From IMG/VR virus record IMGVR_UViG_3300037541_000700, positions 1 to 44,219 of that record: a stretch of DNA of 44,219 bases; one strand, given 5' to 3'. A program made the translations under genes and the position numbers. The notes under the pieces were generated by a model. It made no database searches, had not been told where the DNA came from, and worked only from the letters and a program-made list of their open reading frames with translations. The stretch comes from a virus. Of this stretch, positions 23,901-32,900 are shown in pieces (the first letter of the stretch is position 1; each line of letters begins with the position of its first letter).

Positions 23901-26900
23901 GATTTATCAGCTTTGTCGGGAACTAAAACTGCTGGTGTTACAGGGTTTTTACATAATATCGTAAGTCCATTACCTCTGCTAGTCGGTTCACGGTTTAATC
24001 CATTGCTGTCACTAGGAACATTAAGCGCAAGCCCGCTTTATGATGCTTTTAGTGGTATCTTGGGGCTAGATAAGTCCGTGAAACCCAACCCCAAAAAACA
24101 AGCACCTACTATTGAACAAGTATTACAAAACCAGACTAAAATCAACAGAGAAAAAGCTCTCTTGCGTGATGTCAAGGAAGTTGGCACTAGCACTAATATC
24201 AGTACAGGAGTAGGACAAAATCTTACTGCTTATCCAGATGCCCAAAGAACCAAAGCAGAAGAATCATTAAAACGTGCTGTTGAGTCAGGTAAAGCAATAC
24301 CAAAATTAGATGAACTTACCAGGAAAGCATTAAGAGAGCGTGGTGTACGTAGTTTTGTTCGTAATCAAATGGATTCTGCTGAGTTGCTTGCTGAACGGGA
24401 AAATATACTTAAGAATCCTCTTAACGCTACCAGTAAAGAACGTGACTTTCTCTTGTACATAGCAGACATAAAAAAACTTAATGCTACTACTGAAAAAGAA
24501 CGAGATAAAAGGATTATCTCTATCCTTAAAGAACGGGGGAAAAGTGATCAGGATATTGAAAATATACGAAATTCAGGTGCATACGCACTACTCGATGTTG
24601 GTGATGATTTAATAAAGAACCTGCCTACAATTACAAAACAGCCTACTGCTACACAAACAGTTCAGCCACGCACTTCTAGTGCCAGTATTGCTAGTAAAGA
24701 ACTAGTAGAAAACTTGGGAAATACTTTACTAAACAGTGTTTTAAATAATCTTGATGTTCCTGTCATTCCTAAGTCTGTAATTCAAAAATTGATTGGCAAG
24801 AAAATGGGAGAGAGATCAGCAACAATAGCAGATGCTATTAATGCGTTTGGAACTGAAAAAAGTAAAGCTGAACAATTATTAACACGGAATCTTGAATCAG
24901 GTAACACAAAAAGATTAGATGGACTTACAAAGCAAATACTGAGAGAGCGTGGTGTCACTAAATCTGTTCGTGATGCTATGACACCGGAACAATTAGCCGC
25001 AGCCCGTGAAAAAATAACTAAATCCCCAATTGATTTAACCGCTAGAGAGCGTAAACTTCTGAAGTTTATGGGTGATTTTGAATCTCATGCAGCAACGATG
25101 GGAAATGATGTAGCCACAAGAAAACGGGATGCTATGGTAATGTCTGTTTTGCAAGAGCGCGGCATGAGTCGGGATCAAAGGAAGCAGGTTCAACAATCAC
25201 AGGGTGGACAAGGTTTAAGCAGTTTTGCTGACAACTTGAGAGACAATCCCCGTACAGGCGGATTTATGGGTAGACTCACAGAAGCTTATGCTAGTAACGA
25301 CCAGGATGCTATGAAAGGACTGGTTAAAGAAGGGTTAAGAAAAACTGGGATGTCTGCTAAACAGATTGATGCTATTGACCCCAAGCTTTTAGACACAGCC
25401 ACCGCAGGATTGATGACCACGTTGAGCGGACTACAGGCTAAGTTCAGGGAAAAAGGCTTTGACATGGGTAAAGCCTTAGCCAAGGGCTTAAAAGACTCAA
25501 TGGTGAATCTAGCTAACGCCAAAGATGATTTAGAATACAACGCCAAAAAAGTCATGGGACAAGCTAATTTTGGTGATTCTGTAGGTTTAATATTCCGTCG
25601 TATGTTCAGGGGTACAGCAGCGACTCAAGGTCAATTTGCAGAAATGTACAACCAGATGGGTGCAGGGGTGAAAAAAGCCATGTTTGGAGGTTCTAAAGAA
25701 GGGGATGAGATGTTCCCTAATGTCCTTCAATTCTTCGGTTCAATCGCTACAACCCTTGCACCAATTACCACTATGATAGGTGCAATTACGCCATTATTAT
25801 TACCTTTAGCCCCAATTATTACAGGTATAGGCATGGCTGTAAACATGGTTGCACCCCATGTAGCTAAACTCATAGATGGTATTCAAAGGGTAGAAGTATT
25901 ACAAAGAAGATTTAAGTTTTTAGGCGGGTCAAAAGAAGGAGGTATAGCTGAGTTTAAATATGCAAAAGATATTGCTAACAAATTAAATGTACCTTCAGAA
26001 GTAGCTGCTAACTCCTATTCTCAACTGGCGATCGCAGCTAAAGACAGCAAGATGGAAGGTCAAGGGGTTAAAGATCTATTTGAAGGTATTACGTCATCTT
26101 TAAGCGCGTTAGGTATCAACGGTCAGGATGCTAGTTTGGTATTTATGGCATATACGCAGATATTAGCTAAAGGTAAGCTGTCTATGGAAGAGCTTAGGCA
26201 GCAGTTAGGTGAGAAGTTCCCACCTGCTATGGCTACGTTCGCTAGAGCCATGGGTGTGACCGTTCCTGAAATGAATGAACTGGTAGCTTCTGGTGGCATT
26301 TTATCCCAAGATATTTTACCTAAAGTAGCTAAAGTATTAAAAGAAGATTATGGTAGTGCTGCTTCCGATCAAGCTGGCGGACTGGTAGTTGCGCTCAACA
26401 AACTAGGTAATGTGGGCTTTGAGATTACAACAATATTTACTGATAAACTTGGTGGCACACTAGCATTTTTTGTTAACACTTTTGCTAATATTTTAGGCGT
26501 ACTTAGCGGTGCATTAAAAGAATTAATACCATTAGTCAAATCCTTTATGATTGGCTTTGCAGCCACAATTTCCATTGGACTAACAATCATTCTTTCTAAA
26601 TTTGGACCTTTTGTAGTTGCAATGAAGAGTTTACAAAACTTCTTATTGGCTACTTTTTCCGCTATTACTACCAATATGATGCCAATGGTTATTGGTATTG
26701 TCTCAGACGTTGCTGATGGTTGGCTAGGTGCAGAAAAGAACTTGATCGACAATATGTTTCAAGGTATAAATAACATGATTGTCGTTGTGTTCAGCACTAT
26801 AGACACTGCCATGCGCTCCATGAGCGACCATCAAGTTTCTTTTGGTACAGTCTTTGGTGGCTTAATCCAAGGGGCAGAACAAGCTGGTAGTATCATAGAC

Positions 26901-29900
26901 TGGCTTAAAGGGGTGTTTGCAGGTTTCTTTAAAATTCTTCCTTCTGGGATTGTAGAAATACTAGCTATAGTATTTATGCTAGAGCAGGGAACAGGTTTGC
27001 TGGTTATGGCTTTGTGGCCTGCTATCAAAGGACTGTGGGGTGGCATTACTGGAATATTTGGTGCTACAGCAAAAGCGTTTTATGGGGTAATGGGTTCACT
27101 TAAAGCTGTTGTTGAATTAATGATGACATCTTCAGCGGTTGCTTCAAACGCAACTAATAATGTTGCAAAAAGTGGCGTAAGAAGCATGGCAATAGTTCAA
27201 GGTGCATTAGGATTTTTGAGTAAAGCACTGTTACATTTTGGACTAGCTTACGCTGTTCTGATGTTTTCTAAAGGTGATTTTAGCGACCCATTGCGAGAAT
27301 CAATTAATAAATCTACCGCAGACATTAATAAACATTTAAATCAAGTCAGATTAAACATCAACCAAACCACCGAAGCGTTTAATAAAGCCACTAAATCTGT
27401 AGAGAAACTTGGTAATACGATCACCCATGCTTTACCGGCTAAAGGAGTGCAATTAGACGTTAGAAGTCTTTGGGGTGGTGGTGATTGGAAATGGGACGAC
27501 GCAGTACGGGAAACTAACGCGAAATACAGACAAGGTGGTTCAGGTCCAAGCGCAATGGATGTTATAGGAACTGGTGCTTTATATGCCGGAGGTGCTGGGT
27601 ATGCCGCTGCTGCCGGATCTAAAGCAATAAAAGCAATTGTAGACCTTGCAGTAAAAACAGCCCCAATCTTAGCCTCAAATGCAGCATTAGGGTCGGCGCC
27701 TGGACCACGCATGGCTGTTCCTCTTTTCGGCAGACTTGCTACAGCAATAGCTCCTGTGGTTGCCATAATGGGTCCTTGGGGTTTAGCGATCGCAGGTCTT
27801 ATAGCTACTATTGTTGCAGTTGGTGTGGCATTAGATGCGTTTGCCCCTAAGATTACTGAAGCGCAATTAAACACAGAAGAAAAAGGTGGGTTGCCAGAAG
27901 AAATTAAACAGATTATTAACGCTAAAAAAGCTGGTGAAAGGCTAGATGCTTCATCTATGCAAGTTATTAAGCTTTACAAAGATCAGCAACTCAGCAACGA
28001 AAGATTAAAAGAGTTTATGGCTTCAATTGGTTTAGACGGAAAAAACCCTTATAGCTTTGTTGCCCGACCAGTTGTACCCATGACACAGGAACAGAAGGAA
28101 GAATTTGAAGATACTGACCCTGTAAAAAACATTACTAAAAGTATAGAAGACAAAAAAGCGTCGCTTCAGGAACTAGAAAAAAATGCAGGAACTACAGAAA
28201 CAGAAAAGTCAAAAGCAAGATCCAAACAAGGGTATAAAACAGTCCAAGAAGAGCTTACTAAATTGGAGAAAGATAAGCTGTTAATGCAATTATCTTTTAT
28301 GGCTAATTATGACAATAAGTCAAGAATGGATGCAATTGATGAGCAGATTAAAGCGAAAGAAAAAGAGATAGCAAATCATCGTTCTACACACCAATATATT
28401 GATACTAGAGTAGGTAGACGTGACCCTGAGAATCGAGCAAAAATAGCAGTAAGACAAGGATTAACAAAAGAGTTAGAGAAACTACAAAAAGAAAAAGCCG
28501 CTTTACAAATAAATATTAACGCTTCAGCGCAACGCAGAGTTAATTATGATGCAATCAAGAAAATTGATGTTGATATGCAAAAAACCGCTGCTGAATTTGT
28601 TGAAGCTAGTAATCAATTAGCAGTCAGCCCTAATGACAAGCTACGTAATAAAGCAGGGTTAGCAAAAGAACGTATCGCGCAGCTACAAAAACAAAGACAG
28701 AAATTAGTTGATGAGTTTGGCGATCCTACACCAGCGATTAAGCAAATGCTGGAAGTAACCAAGAGGGAAATAGAAAAAACTTTATCTGATTCAAGCATCA
28801 CTTCTCAGCAAAGGAAGGTGACAGTACAGCAATTAAGGGAAACACAGGAGACACTTGAAAAGTCATTAGCAGAAGCGGAAAAGTTCAGCATTGCACCAAT
28901 AGCTGACACAATGTACACTCAAGCGGTCGCAGCACTTAAAGACAATGAAGTTAAGTCCAATGTAGACATCAGTAAAAATAAGATTGTCTCTAACCAGGCA
29001 CAAGCTAGACTTTACGGAACTACCTTGACATCTCAGCAAATTGCGCCCGGCTTATCTGACAGACAGATTGCAGATTTGACTTTTCAGCAAAAAGTATTAG
29101 AGCGTTCTTTGAAAATCAAGGAAGATAACTTATTGAAACTCCAAAACGCTGCTGCACAATCTCCAACCAACTTATCTCAAATACAAGAGGAAATTACCAA
29201 GCTTCAGCAGGAAATAGCGAAGGATAGGGAACAGGTAAGCCAAAATACTTTAGAGATTGTTAAAGCGCAACGAGAAGCTAGACAAGCGTTAATTGACCAG
29301 ACTAAACAGGTAGCGGAATACTACCGGACATCTTTAAGGGAGTCCCAAGCTGCTGCTATTGAGTTTGATAAAGCTACCAATAACATTAAGTCTCAACAGT
29401 TCGCTACTAAGCTGAAACAGGCTTTGGTTGGGGCTGGTAATAATATCTTTACCAACTTTATTGACAGTGTGATTGGGTTGTTCCAACAACTTACTGAAAT
29501 TGAGAACTTACGTTTAGACAGGCAAAAACAGAAGTTAGATTATGAGAACAATATACAGGACATCCTGATTAAAGTCACGGAAATGCAGCGTAGTCTACCG
29601 GGTAAGATTGTACCTTTTAGTCTTGATCAGATTCGTAACTTTGACAAGGAACTAGGAACTGTTAACAGCAGTGTGTCAGGTATCAACAAAGAAATTAACA
29701 GTGTTACAAAAAATTTAGGTGTAAGTGCAGTCAATTCTACTATACAACTTAATAAGCAATTAAAAGAGGTTCTTAGCACCGTAGAAAAGATAAATAAAGT
29801 AACTAGTAATCAGCAGCTACAACCACCAAACAACAGTGGTGTTTCTGGTGTTTCTCCAGTACCGATATCTCAGAGAACAAAAATACCAGTAACACCTGAA

Positions 29901-32900
29901 GATGAGCAAATTTGGCGTGAGTTTGTTGCACCACAATCTGGTATTAAAAGCGGTACATCTAGTCTACCCACATCCACTCCGGTAGCTAATGCGCCTAAAG
30001 AGGTGTTGGTGGCTGGGCTTATGTCAGATATGGGCTATAGCTACTATTCTCAAGTCACTAAATTAAAACCAAAGCTACCGGACAATGCTTTTTTGTCACC
30101 CATTGTGGGTAAGAACTTATCTAACATCATTAATACTAAATACCGACCTGAAGATTCCTTTGGGAAGACCGGAGGGATTCGGTTTAATCAGAATATTGGG
30201 GTTGGTAAAAATACCAATATTCAATCTTCTGTAACTGGCATGGCTAGGCTTGTTGGTAATACTTTAGAGATTATCAAACAAACCAAGGGTGGCACTATTA
30301 AGCTGATTTATGAAGGGTTGAATATTCCCAGTGTTAAAAAGAATTTGAAACTCAATGACGGTGGTTCAGTTAATATCAATGCTGGGCAGTTAATTGGTAC
30401 TTTAGCAGGGAATAACTTTAAGTTCCGCACAGAAGTCAATTCCTCTAATATGGACCCGTTAAAGGTTATTAGGGATATTGAATATAAAAGATTAAATGCT
30501 TTTCAGAAAGCGGCTAGGTTTTTTGATCAGCCAAATAACACCGTAACAAATTTAGGTTTATTGCCAGAGCCAAAGCCGGTAGCAATATCTTCTACACCGT
30601 CTACACCACCTGTTAACCGGGCTATTAATTGGTTTAAAACAGAAGTCAAAAAATTTGTGAGAAAAAATGCTCCTGAAGAGGTTAAGCGAGTCATCCGTAA
30701 TACAAAGAATTTTGTTGATAATATTCCACCAATAATCCCTACGTATAATCAGAATACTAACAGCTACAATCCTGGTATTTTGGATATTTTAATAGGCAAT
30801 AATTCAAAACCAAAACCAAATCCAAAACCAAAACCAAATCCAAAACCAAATCCAAACAATAGTACTGGTAGTAGTAGAAATAACCAAAGCACTGGTAACA
30901 AGCCGACAACAACTAACCAAGGTAAAAGCGGTAGTGGAAATAACCAAGGTACTGGTAACAAGCCGACAACAACTAACCAAGGTAAAAGCGGTAGTGGAAA
31001 TAACCAAAGCACTGGTAACAAGCCGACACCAACTAACCAAGGTAATATATCAAATTTGTCTGGTGCATTTCCACAGCCTAGCACTAGTGGGCTAACTACA
31101 GTAAGTAATACTGGAAACCAAATACCGCCAAATTTATCTGGTGCATTTCCACAGCCTAGCACTAGTGGGCTAACTACAGTAAGTAATACTGGAAACCAAA
31201 GTAATAAAATCAACAACCAGCAGACTAAACAAAATTTGACTGGACAACTACCACAAATACCACAGACAAGGCAACCCGTGGTAATTCCACCAGGCACTGA
31301 TCCTTACACTAGATCACAATTGCAGAATCAGCCAAACCCTGATAAGTTACAAGGAGGTGTTGGAGAAGCTGGTAAGCTCGGTGTGGAAGCTGCTAAAAAA
31401 AGAGACGCTGCGGCTAGGTTGCAAAGGCAACAAGAAATAAGCGCAAAGCTGGTAGAGTTCCAAAGAAATTTATCCAATCTATTAAGAGATACCAATAAAG
31501 GTATCAGAGATGAATCACTACAGGCTGCACAAGATATTAGTAATGCTTCTGAGTATATCCAAGGGCTGTTAAATCCCAATGCTTCTGATAAGGAAAAATT
31601 TGCTACTGACTTCCAAAAACTAAAGAATGAATACCAAGCAAGGATTAATGAACAACAGAATATTATTGAGTCTACAAGAGCGCCTCTTGCTGAATTAGCA
31701 AGGGTTGATGAGCTAATTGCTGCTGCTCAGAGAGAAGGTATAGATGCGTCAGGGCTAAAAAGATTAAGAGACGAAGTGTACAGAGTCGTTAAAGCAAGAC
31801 AACAAACAGCGATCGCACTCCGCAATATGTACACCAAAAACAAGCAAGCGGTTTTTGATAAGTATGTAAGCAGATTTAAAGAGGAGCAATCAGATAAAGA
31901 TGCTGATAGAAAAGCTGCTCTCTTGGGTGTAAATATCAGTCAATTAAAACTACGATTGGAAGAACTGAGAGGAATTCAAGCAATTGATCCTTTGAACCCT
32001 GAATTACTCAAGATACCTGACCTTGAAGCAAATATAGCTCAATTAGAATTAACTCAAACAACCCTCCAAAAAATAGCTGCACTTAGACGCGAGTGGCGAC
32101 AATCAGGTGGTAAAAACATGGGTAAAGATGTTTATGACAAAAGAATGCAAGATATTAAGAATACTGTCACAAAACAGACAGCAATCATTGAAAGAAAGCG
32201 TCGGACTGACAATATATTAGCTTATGTTAATCGTGAACTTGGATTGATAGATAAAGGGGCTGCTGAGAGAGAACCAATTACCAAGGGTTTACAGCTTGAT
32301 AATAGTCTGTTTGCTGCTAGGAATAAGAACGGTTTAGTTAATATTATTAACTTTGAAAATGAAGCATTAATTAAACAAAAAGACTTGATGGACTCTTACA
32401 GAAAAACTAGCTTAGAGACTCAGCGCGACTTTAAATTATCTTCTGATGATAGAATCACAAAACGCCTAAGAAATGCTATGAATCTCCAAAAAGAATTAAA
32501 TGTTTTGAAAATAGAAACTGAGTACCAAAAAGCGACTGGCGAGATTAAAAATAGACAGGTGACTGTAGATGTGGAAGTGAGATTATCTGATTCTGCTAAG
32601 GCTATTTTTGAAAGCAAGAGTACCATTAAAAAGAATTTGGGATTGGAGTTGGCAGGGGAAAGATTAGACCGTCAGAACGCAATCACGACTCAAGAGAATG
32701 AGTATAAGCGCAAACAGAATGAAACTAGTCAATTTATTCTGGACAATAACCTGACTGAGTCACAGGCTTATGTACTTAGAAAGAATAATGAAGTAGAGAA
32801 TGATTTAAAGCTACGTACCATTAAATCCCAGTTCTCAGAGTTTGCACAACTAATTAAGTCCTTTGTATCCGGATTTAAGAGTTCTTTTAAAGAGTTTCTA

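Noticed and set aside
30764-31297. Long minus-strand frame of 177 codons opposite the tape measure
   Set aside because: It consists of Gly-Phe and Leu/Val runs made by the complement of the Pro-Lys-Asn and Thr-Asn repeats. It is a shadow of low-complexity coding DNA.
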